DNA of 64,000 nucleotides from Hemerocallis citrina (Eukaryota; Streptophyta; Magnoliopsida; Asparagales; Asphodelaceae), in assembly GCA_017893485.1 (NCBI GenBank), contig CM030359.1, forward strand, positions 26,805,750 to 26,869,749, read 5' to 3'. The notes under the pieces were generated by a model. It was not told where the DNA came from, searched no databases, and saw only the letters and a list, made by a program, of their open reading frames with translations. Positions 11,080-21,813 of this stretch are shown here, piece after piece (position 1 is the first letter of the stretch; every line of letters begins with the position of its first letter). Position numbers and translations under genes: made by a program.

Positions 11080-14000
11080 TGTAACCCCTGTTTTCCATAT
11101 AGATGTATTTTTCCGTGTATTTTCTGTATTTAAAATTTTTGTAAATTATTATTCCGCTCTTAAACTCTTTTTGTTAAAAATTGTTTTGGATCTTCTATTA
11201 AAATCTATTTTTTTTTATTGTAACAATTTTCTATGATTTTTTTTATTGTAATACAAATCTTACTATTGTTATTATTATTATTATTAATTTTGACAGGTTA
11301 TAAAAAATCTATTTCTATGTACTAATTGTATTTATAATTATTTTAAATAAATTCTATATTGTAATGCAAATTACATTTTATTATAAACAATATTTTTATT
11401 GGTTATTTTATCTTTCTGTTGAATTTATAAACCCTATTTTCCCCTATTGGATTTTACCCATTACCCTTATATCTATTGGATATAACCTATTTAATCCTTA
11501 ACTACCCAAACCCATTATATCCAAATCCGTTTACACCTAACCCTACCCATACCTGTTAACCCCCCAGCCTGTCATCACCCTAACCCGTTACCCTGTTCTT
11601 AACCCTAACTAAACCCATATATATATCCCTTATATCTCCCCCCCTGTATACTCCTAAACCCTAGCCGCCTACTTCCTGCCTCTCACCTCTCCCAATCACC
11701 TGCCATCTCCCGATCTCTCCTAGCATCGTCCCCGACCTCCAAACCCTTGCTCTCCTCTTCCTCGACCTTCGCAGTGTACCGCGTCGACCTCCTGAGCGAC
11801 GTCGATATCAACAGCCAGTCATCGCCATTGCCATCCCCCTGTCATCCCTGAAGCCCCCTGTGCCGCTCCTGACCTCCTATCGCGACACCAGTTCCCCGGC
11901 GCTCCCCTCAGGCGACCACAGTGCCTCCTTGTGCTCCCCTGTGCGCGTCTCCCTCCAGCGTGCTGCCGCTAGCAAAGCAGTCAACAACCGCCTGCCTTGC
12001 GCTGCCCTCACCGGCACTGTCCCTGTGCCCGCCTTGCCTCCCGACGCAGCAGCCGCGGCGAAGCCCCGACGTGCCCCTGCGGTGACCTCCCGTCGCTGTC
12101 GCGCGCCCTAGCTGCCGCCAACAGCCAGCAGTCTAGCCCCGTCGTCCTGCTCCTCCCGAGCACCAACACCTCCTTCGACGACTGACAGCAGAAGCGGCGA
12201 GCGCTTCTCGCCATCGCGCCGCCTGTCCGCCATCGTCCCCCGCCATCGAGCGCAGCCGTTGTTTCGCCCGCCGTCTCTTTACTCCGTCGTTGTTCAGTAG
12301 AAGAGGAGGAGTTGGTTATTGGGTTTGCTGTTTGGTGTGGTGGTGTATGGGATCTGTTGTTGGAGTTTGCTGTTGGGTTGTCTAGTTGTTGCGGTTGCTG
12401 TTGTGTAGACTTGGTTCGTTGTTTTGCTATTCGTGAAGGAGAGATCAATCCGGTGTTGGTGATTGCCGTGTGTGTCCTGCACGTGGCTCGCACGTGTTAT
12501 TGCTTCGTGTTCGTGATTTGTCGCCCGGGAACCTAATCCCGTTATTCTCAATATTTCGGATCTAACGTCATTGTTAAAGGCAAGTCATTTCTACTCGAAT
12601 AGTTAGTGTATCATATTCGAGATTTTTATTGAATCCCGCAAGTATATCCAATTTGATTATCGTTTATTGCTTATTGTTATCTATTGTTGGGATACTACGA
12701 ATTTACACGAGCGAATCCAAGTAGTAGTCTTGACTTCGTGTCATCCTTGTCTCCAATGTATAGAGATCTTACATGCATACATATAGTTAGTTATCGAATA
12801 TAGGAATATGGATTATTATTGTATTTCATGTCATGACATCTCATAACAATTGTAGATTGCATACTAGTATTGATGACTTATATGATTGATGTTAGTGTGT
12901 TAGTTGTTTGTGACTAATAAGATTATGGACATTATACATATTAATACCATGTTCACATAGGTATAGCTTGCTGTGATCTATGATTGTTAACCCCCAACTC
13001 ATTGTTCTTAACAATTTGATCATTTTATTCAAAAAGACTATGTTGATATCCTGAAAATTATCGTCGACCTGAACATTACCATGCTGTTTCGACCTAGATA
13101 ATGTCACCAAAATCAATAACTTTTTGAATATGAAATGTAGCCTCAGATGTCTAGTTTACTACCCCTTTGACGGAATTGAATTCCGAGTTATGGTTTGTGA
13201 GATATCGTAGTTTTACTGCTGCTGTGTCGTACAATTCCAGATTCTAAAACTGCTGCCACACTCTGATTTACAATTAATTTAACCATGCTACCTGTAAGAC
13301 AATGACTTCATATTTTGCATGCTGATACTAGACACACTAGTGAACATTTTTAAATTTTTCTGGAATTAATTAATGAAGTTTCAAACCTGTTTCATATGTG
13401 TAAACTCAATTTTATAAGTTCTGGTTGAACACAAATCCTGTGTAGTTTGCTATTTTGACACCTGATGCCACAACTTTTATGTATCTTATTTATATGTGTT
13501 GGAACCGGACAGGAGTCTAGTTTCTAGACCTTCTGACGGATCCACATTTGCGATCCTATAGCAACGAGAATTATGATTTTGGTACAACAACTTACTGCTG
13601 TCCAGAATTGGATTTCTATGTTTGATGATAAACAATTGAATCTATAATGTTATATTTGGTGTATTTAATTGTATAGAGTACATTGCATGATCTTAGGGTG
13701 GTGTTGTCATCTTTCTAGTATCCCTTATTAATTACATTATTCTATGTTAATGGAATAACGAATGTTAATCAAGCCGGGGTTAATCGTTGACAAGGATAGT
13801 TGATAATATAGTGACTGTACTCGGAATTATGGGCTTATTCCCAAAATATTGTGTCGGCTAGTGCTATCGATTTATTGTTGGATTACTGACTGCAGTATCT
13901 CAATTCATCGTGTATTGTTTTAGGATGTATTGTGCCGACTATTGTTATCGTTATTGTGCAAGAAATTGCTATTGTTATCGTGCGAGTACATGACCTATAG

Positions 14001-14732
14001 AATCTACTACCTTAGTCTAAACGAAATTGATTGTATGTATGGAACCTGTAGTATGGGAAGCTGTAGTACGTGTATTAGTTAGGATTAAAATGAATAATAG
14101 ACTTCATCGCATTGTCATTGCATTTTGTCATCTTCATTGAACAGTTTATCGATATTGTTTACCGTTATTGTTATTGTTTATTGTTATCGTTATAAATCAT
14201 CGTTATTGCACATTGTACTATTATCACCTAGTAACTGCCCAATACTATTGATTTCATCGTCCATTGTATTCATCGTTATACCGTTATTGTCATTGTTCTC
14301 TGTTTCTCTACTTGCTTTCTACGACTTGCTCTAAGGACATTTTCCCCCTCTTTTAGATGAGCAGCTTACAGGTATTCAAGAAGATTTGCTTGATGGACTA
14401 GGAGAACAACAATGGTGAAAGACTTATGTTGCTGCGCCGTTTAAATAATCATTGTTTCTTCGTTTTTGGAACTTTAATAATTGAACACTGTTGTATTGTA
14501 GGCTTTTAACCCGAATGATGTTGCTATTGATTCCAGATGTTGGATTTATTTCATACTTAAAATTTCAAGTATTATTATTTATGTGATTACTTCTTTATTT
14601 GCACGCGTGGTTGTTTTACTTCCTGTTTTATATTGTTGTGTTGAATCGATGACAACCTATGAATGACGCAAGTCATTTGCTGGGCCATGTCATGTGCTTG
14701 CATTTCGTATTTTTGGAAAGTGGGGCGTGACA
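11080..14732 (+). mobile_element. Large solo LTR (3.65 kb) inserted in the 89-bp array
   Basis: The insertion begins TGTAACCCCTGTTTTCC and ends GGGGCGTGACA, the TG...CA ends and CCCC/GGGG inner bases common to many plant LTRs. It interrupts an 89-bp unit. The flanking ACAGT (11075-11079) and ATAGG (14733-14737) each differ by one base from the ACAGG expected in the array, so they are probably a decayed 5-bp target duplication. A TATA-like CATATATATATCCC near 11615 is followed by a C-rich leader (about 11640-12300) and an AT-rich tail. There is no primer-binding site, polymerase or partner LTR in this location. Short proline- and alanine-rich frames at 11860-12185 are not considered genes. Confidence 0.65.
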
Positions 14733-14890
14733 ATAGGGGTAGCTTCAACAAGCCAAGTCACTTGGGCTGGCTCGTCTTGCCGACCCCCATAAGCCTCGAC
14801 GGTCGACCCAGATCTTGAGCACAAGGGTAGCTTCAACAAGCCAAGTCACTTGGCCTCACTCGTCCAGCCGACCCCCGTAAGCCTCGACAC
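14733..14890 (+). repeat. Last two copies of the 89-bp array
   Basis: TAGGGGTAGCTTCAACAAGC and the following CTCGACGGTCGACC continue the array interrupted at 11079. From 14891 to 15134 the sequence is unique 3' element sequence leading to the polypurine tract. Confidence 0.9.
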
Positions 14891-15134
14891 TCCGAGCCAA
14901 CCCCATCCAGCATCATGAACGAAGGGAATCGCCAAGACCTACTCGAAAGGGTTCGACAGCAGACCCACGTGCTCGACTACCGAGGCCCTCGTGCTCGGCC
15001 ATGTGGGCTCTAACTAGCTCGGCCAGCCAACCCTTGCCAACCCCGACCACAGGGGCGTACTTCCCTCTCTTCTTCGTAGAACCCGACTATTCCTCCACGA
15101 CTGGCCAGGCACAGCCCCGCAGGAGTGGGGGGCT

Positions 15135-15669
15135 TGTGACATAGGATAAATAAAGCAACATCAACCAGGGTCCTCTAATCTCCTCTGGATCCTCCCCCCT
15201 GTGATTATCAGGTCAGCTACAGTCCAATGGGCCTCAGCCAGCTCAGGCCCATGGGCAAACGGGTCCAACCCGGCCCGTTAGGGCTCCAAACCCGTTTACC
15301 CCTGCCTATAAATACTCAACCCCCTCCTCACTTTGGCAGGTAATCAAATTTTTTCCACCTGAACCATAGTTGCCCAGTCTCTTTTCCAGTGACTGACTAG
15401 ATTGTCGGAGGGCCTGCCACCGGGACTTCTCCCGGTGTTTCCAGATATTGTGCAGGCACAGAAGACCCAAGCCGAGCCATTACATCCTCAGTTGAGCCGA
15501 GCTTCTAGATCCGAGCTGAGCCACTCCCCTCTACCTCCCCGCTCTTACCTCCGAGCCGGCTCCCGCTGTTCAAGGTCGGGCCAGGGCCAGTACCACATAA
15601 GAACTTCCACTATATAAATAATAAGAACTCACACCTGTTGCCTCCACACCCCAAAAATAAACAGCATCA
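15135..15669 (+). repeat. Right LTR of the Tat-like element
   Basis: Starts TGTGACATAGGATAAATAAA and ends ACAGCATCA. TATAAATA at 15307-15314 matches the TATA box of the left LTR. The two LTRs differ by scattered substitutions and small indels, so the insertion is not recent. Confidence 0.9.
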
Positions 15670-15674
15670 ACGTG

Positions 15675-15984
15675 CATGCGAAGCACAGATATATGGATTT
15701 TGAGTAGATGTTCATCTTCTGTTTGTGAACCATTTGTCATGCAAGGAGGGAGTTGTGCATGCCAAATCACTAACAATATGATCTCCTTGAAATTCAATGT
15801 CGCAGTGTTCATTTTGAACTCCAATCCCAAGGGTTTTGCTTTTATTTGTGATTTACAATGTTTTTACTTATATTCGTTTCCGTGACCCTATTTTCTTGGC
15901 GAACTAATGATAGGCGACGGTGGTTTTCCAAACTTCCCTTCTTCTCTTTTCTTGAAGTATCATAGTTTACAAATTTATGTTTGA
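15675..15984. other. Flank between elements, no gene seen
   Basis: AT-rich sequence with one 69-codon frame (15676-15885) that shows no recognisable family or codon signal. It is probably the original intergenic DNA upstream of the BRCT gene. Confidence 0.4.
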
Positions 15985-16207
15985 TGCTTCACCTAAACTG
16001 TTTATGAAATAGCGAGTGTAGTACAAACACACTCGTTATCTGAAATAGCGAATCTATACTTGATATTTTTTTTGAAATACATAACCATACACTTGCTAAC
16101 TCAGATAGCGATGAGATTTTAACCAAACTCGCTAGGTTATTTTGATAGATACTTTCGAAAGTGGGTCAGTTTGGTAAATACTATCAAAAAGTGGGTCATT
16201 TTGGTAA
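15985..16207 (+). mobile_element. Terminal fragment of a Mutator-like element
   Basis: The right part, GTGGGTCAGTTTGGTAAATA then CAAAAAGTGGGTCATTTTGG and TAAAATATT, aligns with the right end of the fold-back element at 16331-17116 and, on the other strand, with the left end of the transposase-bearing element at 58690. Upstream are several TAGCGA / CTAACTCAGATAGCG motifs typical of the same arms. The opposite end was not identified, so this is a truncated copy or one arm. Confidence 0.6.
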
Positions 16208-16330
16208 AATATTCCTTCTTTCTCCGGGACCTCCACTTCCATTTCCCCCCAATTCCCCTCCAAAACCCCGCCTTTTACAAGTCACCCCTCTATCGTACAC
16301 TTATTTACGAAAACGACCCCCGAGGAAGAA

Positions 16331-17116
16331 TTTTTTTTTACCAAACCATCCCAATTTTGTAAGTATGTACCAAACTATCCCTGCTTGAAAATTTAATACC
16401 AAAAACTCTCTGTCGCTAGCTGAGTTAGCGCGCATAGTAATTTTCTTCGCGCTATCTCAGTTAGCATGTGTCAGGAGATACAACTTTTTTCCTTAAGTGG
16501 GGGTGTGCGAAAAAACTCACATAATATAGACACGCTAACTCTGTTAGCACGCCTATTTAAACCACTCGCGCAAACAGGGTTAGCGTTCGTTGATGGGACA
16601 GTAGGAAAGTTTACTCCTCAAGTAGGGGTGTAGACAAAAAAAATCCAAGTATAGACATGTTAACCCCGTTAGCGCGCCTCTTTATACCAGACGCACTAAC
16701 CGGGTTAGCGTGTGTCGATTGAGATTTAATATGATCCCAATCGACACACGCAAATCCGGTTAGCGCGCCTGGTAGAAAGAGGCACGCTAGCATGGTTAGC
16801 GTGCCTATACTTGGAGTTTTTTGCCTACACCCCTACTTGAGGAGTAAGTTCCCCTACTGTCCACCTATCACGCTAACCCCGTTAGCGCGAGTGGTTTAAA
16901 GAGCCACGCTAACGGATATATAATTGGTGAGTTTTATTGCACACCCCCACTTGAGGGGAAAAGTTGTATCCCCTAGAACACGCTAACTGAAATAGCGCGA
17001 AGAAAATTACTAGGCGCGCTAACTCAGTTAGCGACATTGAGTTTTTGGGATTAAATTTTCAAACAGGAATAGTTTGGTACATACTTACAAAAAGTGGGAT
17101 AGTTTGGTAAAAAATT
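16331..17116. mobile_element. Fold-back Mutator-like element, 786-bp near-palindrome
   Basis: The left arm begins TTTTTTTTTACCAAACCATC and the right arm ends with its complement (ATAGTTTGGTAAAAAATT). Complementarity continues to an axis near 16727, at TGTCGATTGAG...CCCAATCGACA. The identical 10-mer CGAGGAAGAA flanks both ends (16321-16330 and 17117-17126), in the size range made by Mutator-like elements. The arms carry about a dozen CGCTAAC/GTTAGCG half-palindromes. There is no coding capacity. It sits about 160 bp upstream of the BRCT pseudogene start codon. A transcript would fold into a long hairpin. Confidence 0.88.
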
Positions 17117-17126
17117 CGAGGAAGAA

Positions 17127-17279
17127 ACCCGACCCCTCGACTCCGCCGCCGCCGCCGCCGCCGCCGCCGATTCGTCATCACTTTCGCTATACACCCCTCA
17201 ACAATTCCAATATTGCAATTTTTTTTTAAACTGAATGATTTTTGAAACCCTAGGTGGCGGGACGGAGAAGGTGACGGCG
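17127..17279 (+). other. 5' leader of the BRCT pseudogene with (CCG)n
   Basis: A (CCG) run of about nine units (17140-17168) and an AT-rich stretch precede the ATG at 17280. GC-rich triplet runs are common in plant 5' UTRs. The fold-back element has separated this leader from upstream promoter DNA. Confidence 0.5.
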
Positions 17280-17516
17280 ATGGAGGAGGAGGAGGAGATG
17301 ATTCTACAGGGCGAGACGCAACCCGTTGAGTAAGATGAGGATGAAGAGGATGGGGTTGGGAATGATATCTGCACTTGGATGAAGACGCAAGCTTTGGAGG
17401 AGGAGGAGGAGGAGGGTGGGACTCAGGTGGTTAGTGATAGCGACTGCGAGATCAGGGATGGTGGTGGTGGATTCCGATGCTGAGACTGAGGATGAAAGGA
17501 GATCGAGAAGGAGAAG
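17280..17516 (+). pseudogene. PTIP-like BRCT-domain gene, exon 1 (damaged)
   Basis: The exon encodes a very acidic N-terminus (MEEEEEMILQGETQPVE, later EEGGTQVVSDSDCE and VVVDSDAETEDERRSR). Repeated (E/T)QV(V)...D motifs of this kind head plant BRCT-domain DNA-repair proteins of the PTIP/PAXIP1-like group (Arabidopsis At3g21480 type). A TAA stop follows the 17th codon, and a frameshift near 17450 separates the last part. A consensus-like donor (GAAG|GTTTGT) ends the exon at 17516. Assignment is supported by the matching exons at 27974, 35486, 35865 and 55483 on the same strand and in the right order. Confidence 0.7.
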
Positions 17517-18138
17517 GTTTGTGTTTTATTGTTATTTGTTTTTGGTTGGATTTGATTCGGTCAAATTTAATGAACTGGCTTGTGTGTTTGAAGACATATA
17601 GGAATATACTCCATGTTAGATACATTAACAAGTTGGATAACTTTGGTTGTGTTTGAACAATGGGCTTCGTGCTTGAGCTTGGGCTTTGACCTTGAGCTTG
17701 ATTTGTTGTTGCGTGTTTGAGTATCAAATTATTGTACCATGAAAGTTCACTTTTTGGTGGTTTAAGTAGAACTCATGGTGGGATATCCGTTTAGTTTGGC
17801 TTTATGTATTTTTGATGCTTTTACGGATGCTTCTGTAATTATTTGGGATCAGAAATGTGTTTATTTGGTTACATGTATTTAGATGATTTGTTTAGGGAAA
17901 AAATATGTATTGATATGGGTTAGTTTTATGTTGGTGTTGGCATGGAACAATCAGTGAAAGAAAATAGGACTTTTAAGCATGTTACTTACGGAGTTTATCT
18001 TAAGCCGACATACTTTCGTTTTCTGTTGCCTCCAGTTTCTCATTTGTTTAAAAGTTTGATGTAAATTATACTCCCTTTGTCCCAAATTAACTGTCCAGTT
18101 TTTTAGTTTAGTCTATTTTTTACTCCTAGTGTCAATTA

Positions 18139-18320
18139 TCTATATCTATAACTATTATAATGCGAGAGTTGGAGTTCTCGTTTGTAAATATACCAACTTA
18201 CGTGTATTACCCATGCATAACTAATACAAAAGAGGTCTCGGGTTCAAGGCTAGACTACGTCAGAATTTTTACTTTAAATTTTTTTTTATTAATACGTGCA
18301 TTGCACGTGTAAATTACTAG
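18139..18320 (+). mobile_element. Short non-autonomous Helitron
   Basis: The left end is TCTATATCTATAACTATTAT followed by AATGCGAGAG. Near the right end a hairpin (ACGTGC-ATT-GCACGT) is followed after about ten bases by CTAG and a host T. Hairpin plus CTRR and insertion before T are Helitron hallmarks. A second TC at 18145 is an alternative start. It carries no gene. Confidence 0.75.
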
Positions 18321-20032
18321 TACCCTTAATTATAACCATGGTTTAGAGTTTTGCCCATTTAATTATACACGCTAAAACTATTCATAGGAAACATACAAAC
18401 TCTTAATGGGGCCACAAATCAATACTCTCTTTCTGTCTCCCCCTTTCTCTTTATGTATAGATTATTTCATTTGCATCAAGAAAATTGAAGTGAGGGGAAG
18501 AAGTATTTAAGAAGGAGAGAGATAGAGGGGGAAAATTAGTAAATTTATGTCACTCCTTATCCTTAATATGCTTGAATACACGGTCTCTTCTTTTAAGAGT
18601 ATGTTGTTACCGTTCATTCTAATCCTCATTCTCTATTTTGTTTATCCAATGGCAATAATTCCTTTTGATCTTGTGGCATTTAATGAATGGTTATATACTT
18701 CTTTTGTTACTGGATTTGATGTTGATTTCGTCGAATTTGGTTAGGTGTACTTTTTTTGAAATGTAAGTAGAATTTATGTAGTATCAGTGCGAGTCTACGA
18801 CGAACCCTAGAATTTAACAAACTAACTTGTGTATATGAAGTCCTAAGGAAATACTCATATTAGACTTAGTACGAAGTTACATTACTTTCAAATAATTCAA
18901 GCTTAATTTGTCCTTGCATATTTGAAAGTCCAACTTTTAGTGGCTTAAATAGAACTTCTGGTGAAATATCAGCATACTTGGGGTTTCTTGGTTTGATGCT
19001 CTAATAGACTCTTCAATAACTTATGGGGAATTTGGTTGTTCAGTTGATTATGTCTACTCTCTTGAGAGTGAAGTGGGATTAGTGTGATCTTTCTAAGATG
19101 AGTATGATGAATGGTGGGTATACTAGAAGTTAATGTACTAAATATTTTGTATGTGAAGACCTATGGAAATGCGCATTTAGACATAAAGTTACATACTTCG
19201 GTATGCTTGAACAATAAAGTTTTGCAACTCAAGCGTAATTTTTTGTTGAATATTTGAGTAGCAAATTGTTGTGCCATGAAAGTTCATTTTTTAGTGGGTT
19301 AAGTAGGACTTAGGGTGGAATATCAGTTTAGTATGGCTTCGTGTATTTGATGCTTCTCTTGATGCTTTTATGACCATTTGGGATCGGAAGTGTGTTCATT
19401 TGGTTACATGTATTAGTATGACTTATTTAGAGAAAGAATATGTATTCATATGAATTATTTTTCTGTTAGTGTTGGCTACCTAGTGCAACCTTCCTTTGTA
19501 TTGGCATGGAATGATCAGTGAAAGAAACAGGACTTTAAGTTCATGTGTCACGGATCGAGTTGATCTAAAATGCACATTCTTTCGTATTTTTTTGCGTCCA
19601 AATTTTCATATTATAAAAGTTGATTGTTATAGATTCTAGTAAACAAGACAGGCTTGTTGAGAAGTGTGGTTGGTTGGTTGATTAGGTATAGTTGATTGAG
19701 AGTAAAATGGGATATGTGTGATGTTTCCACTTATGAATCGTGCGTAATCTAGAATTCAATGAACTTAATTGCTTGTGTATTTGAAGACCTGTGGGCATAC
19801 TCGTGAGTCGTGTTAGACATATTTAGAAGTTGCCTAGCTTTAGTTATGCATGGACAATGGGCTTTGCATCTTGAGATTAATTTGTTGAATATTTGAGTAA
19901 CATAATATTGTCCCATGAAAGTTCACTTTGTGGTGGGTAAGTAGATGTTCTGTTTAGTTTGGCTTTATCTGATGCTTTTATAGATGGTTCAATAATTATT
20001 TGGGATCTCAAATGTGTTCATTTGGTTACATG

Positions 20033-21813
20033 CGATGAAATAATTTGCAAACACACAAAATCGCAACAAGTAGTATAGTTTAAAAGAAAAGAGTGTCGAA
20101 CCCACAATGACTAATTATTTTATTGAGTACCGAAATTCACCATATTATTTGCTATTTGGAGAATAAAAAATTTGATAAAAATAACAACAAAATTAAATTA
20201 AACTAAAGGCAAAACTAAACTAATTAAAAATAAGGCAAAATTTAAAAAAACGTCACAATAGTTTGGCGCTGTTTAAAAAAACGTCACAAAACTTTGACTT
20301 TTTAAAAAAACCGCACAATGTTTAACTTTCAACTCACGGAGTTATCCAACCGTTAACTGGGATAATAGTTCTGTGATGTTTTTTTAAAACAAATGGGAAC
20401 TTTTGTGATTTTTTTTGAACAGAATAATAGTTCTGTGTTGTTTTTTTAAACAAAACAATAGTTTTGTGATGTTTTTTTAAATATTACGTATAACCCAGTT
20501 AACGGTTGGATAATTCTGTGAGTTGAAAGTTTAAACATTGTGCGGTTTTTTTAAAAAGTCAAAGTTTTGTGACGTTTTTTTAAACAGCGCCAAACTATTG
20601 TGACTTTTTTTTAAATTTAGCCTAAAAATAACGAAATATGAAATTTTTAGAGTTAGCTTTTGAAAAAACCTAGCTAATCCCACACAATTCATAATTCCAT
20701 GAAATTGAAAATTCTACTCTTTCAAGTTGTTATCCAAAATCCTCTAATTATTCAATGTCTTCTCTCGAATAATACTAAACATATGCCCAACTAATAATTC
20801 GTCATATGTCTATGCAAGTTTAATTATTTGAAGATTCATCAGGTTCTTTGGATTTTTCTTAAGTCACATTAATCGCAGTAAATTATCACTTATTTCGCCC
20901 AAGTGATGATGTTTAATTCGTAACTTCTAAATCACAAGTTCCCTCGGTTCCCCGGATTCAAGATATCAAACAATAATTGGCCATAAAATTGTAAAATATA
21001 ACGTAACACACAACCATGGAAAAGTAGAAGAATAATATACCAATGAAATTCAAATTGCATGTTCAAAGGTAGGTTACATCGAAGTCCTAGAAAAATAAAA
21101 TTAGTTCATGACAAATATAAAACTATCAAATATTTTTTTGGATTGCATAATGGAAATTAGAAGAGAAGAAAAAATAGTAAGCTTGCTTAAGGCCTGAGAT
21201 CGAAGAAGAATTAGATCGTCGAAATTTCCAGAAAATCAAATAGGGGCTCCTCCAGAAAATTATGAAGTCTCGGGATTATTCCAGCAAAATAGGTCTCTGC
21301 TTTGTCCATAAAATTCAGGTCCCGACCTTGAAGAGATTTAGGCGGAGATTAAATCACGATTAGAGTAGTTATTTAATTAGTTAAACTCTAAAGATTAAGA
21401 TTAATATTTAAAATTTAAAACTAATTATCAACTATTCCTTATCTACTCACATTCAATTTCATGTTGTTTTTTTTCTTTCTTTTCACTTTTCAAAAATTTT
21501 ATTCCACCCCCTGGTTGACCATAATATTTTTATTGGTTCCTCGAAGGATCAATTTGTAAAAACATGCATTGGAGTGCTCGAATTTTCCTGGAATCTTCAC
21601 AAAGAATCAATTCGAATTCTGAAATATGTATCCTTGTTCCTTCCTTGATTTTACCAAAACACCCTCCTTTTGCACTTAACCATCTCATTCCTTAAAAAAC
21701 AAACAAATAAATAAAATTATATAGAAAGATGATAAAATCCAAAGAAATAAACGAGAACTCACAATTTTAATGCATAAAAAGAGTAATAAAATCATGTAGA
21801 AATACACTCATCA
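20033..21813 (-). mobile_element. Solo LTR (1.78 kb) in intron 1
   Basis: ACATG flanks both ends (20028-20032 and 21814-21818). Removing the insertion rejoins an intron segment that is continuous in the sister copies (TTGGTTACATG|TATT). On the minus strand the element starts TGATGAGTGTATTTCTAC and ends TTTCATCG, so one terminal base pair is mutated from CA. There is no internal coding region. A MITE-like inverted repeat is nested inside at 20231-20624. Confidence 0.65.
20231..20624. mobile_element. MITE-like long inverted repeat (394 bp)
   Basis: The left arm (TAAGGCAAAATTTAAAAAAA then CGTCACAATAGTTTGGCGCT) is matched by its reverse complement at the right (AGCGCCAAACTATTGTGAC...TTTAGCCTA). 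Each arm is about 130 bp. A run of TTCTGTGATGTTTTTTTAAA-like subrepeats lies in the middle. No target duplication could be fixed with certainty. Confidence 0.75.

Larger units (their letters stand above)
6688..15669 (+). mobile_element. Non-autonomous Tat-like Ty3/gypsy element (LARD type), about 9 kb
   Basis: Two direct LTRs (6688-7230 and 15135-15669) bracket the element. The flanks ACATG (6683-6687) and ACGTG (15670-15674) are a 5-bp target duplication with one mismatch. Directly after the left LTR is GGTTGGCGTTGTCTGTGGGA, close to the TTGGCGCCGTCTGTGGGAA primer-binding neighbourhood of plant Tat-lineage gypsy elements. A purine-rich tract (AGGAGTGGGGGG, 15121-15132) precedes the right LTR. 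Inside are gag-like remnants, an antisense ORF and an 89-bp tandem array, but no protease, reverse transcriptase or integrase. It would therefore need enzymes from an autonomous relative. The order of parts (antisense ORF, then 3' tandem repeats) is that described for Tat/Ogre-type elements. Confidence 0.88.

Noticed and set aside
11860..12493. GC-rich frames on both strands inside the solo LTR
   Set aside because: Low-complexity proline/alanine/serine composition in a C-rich LTR leader; no splice or domain support.
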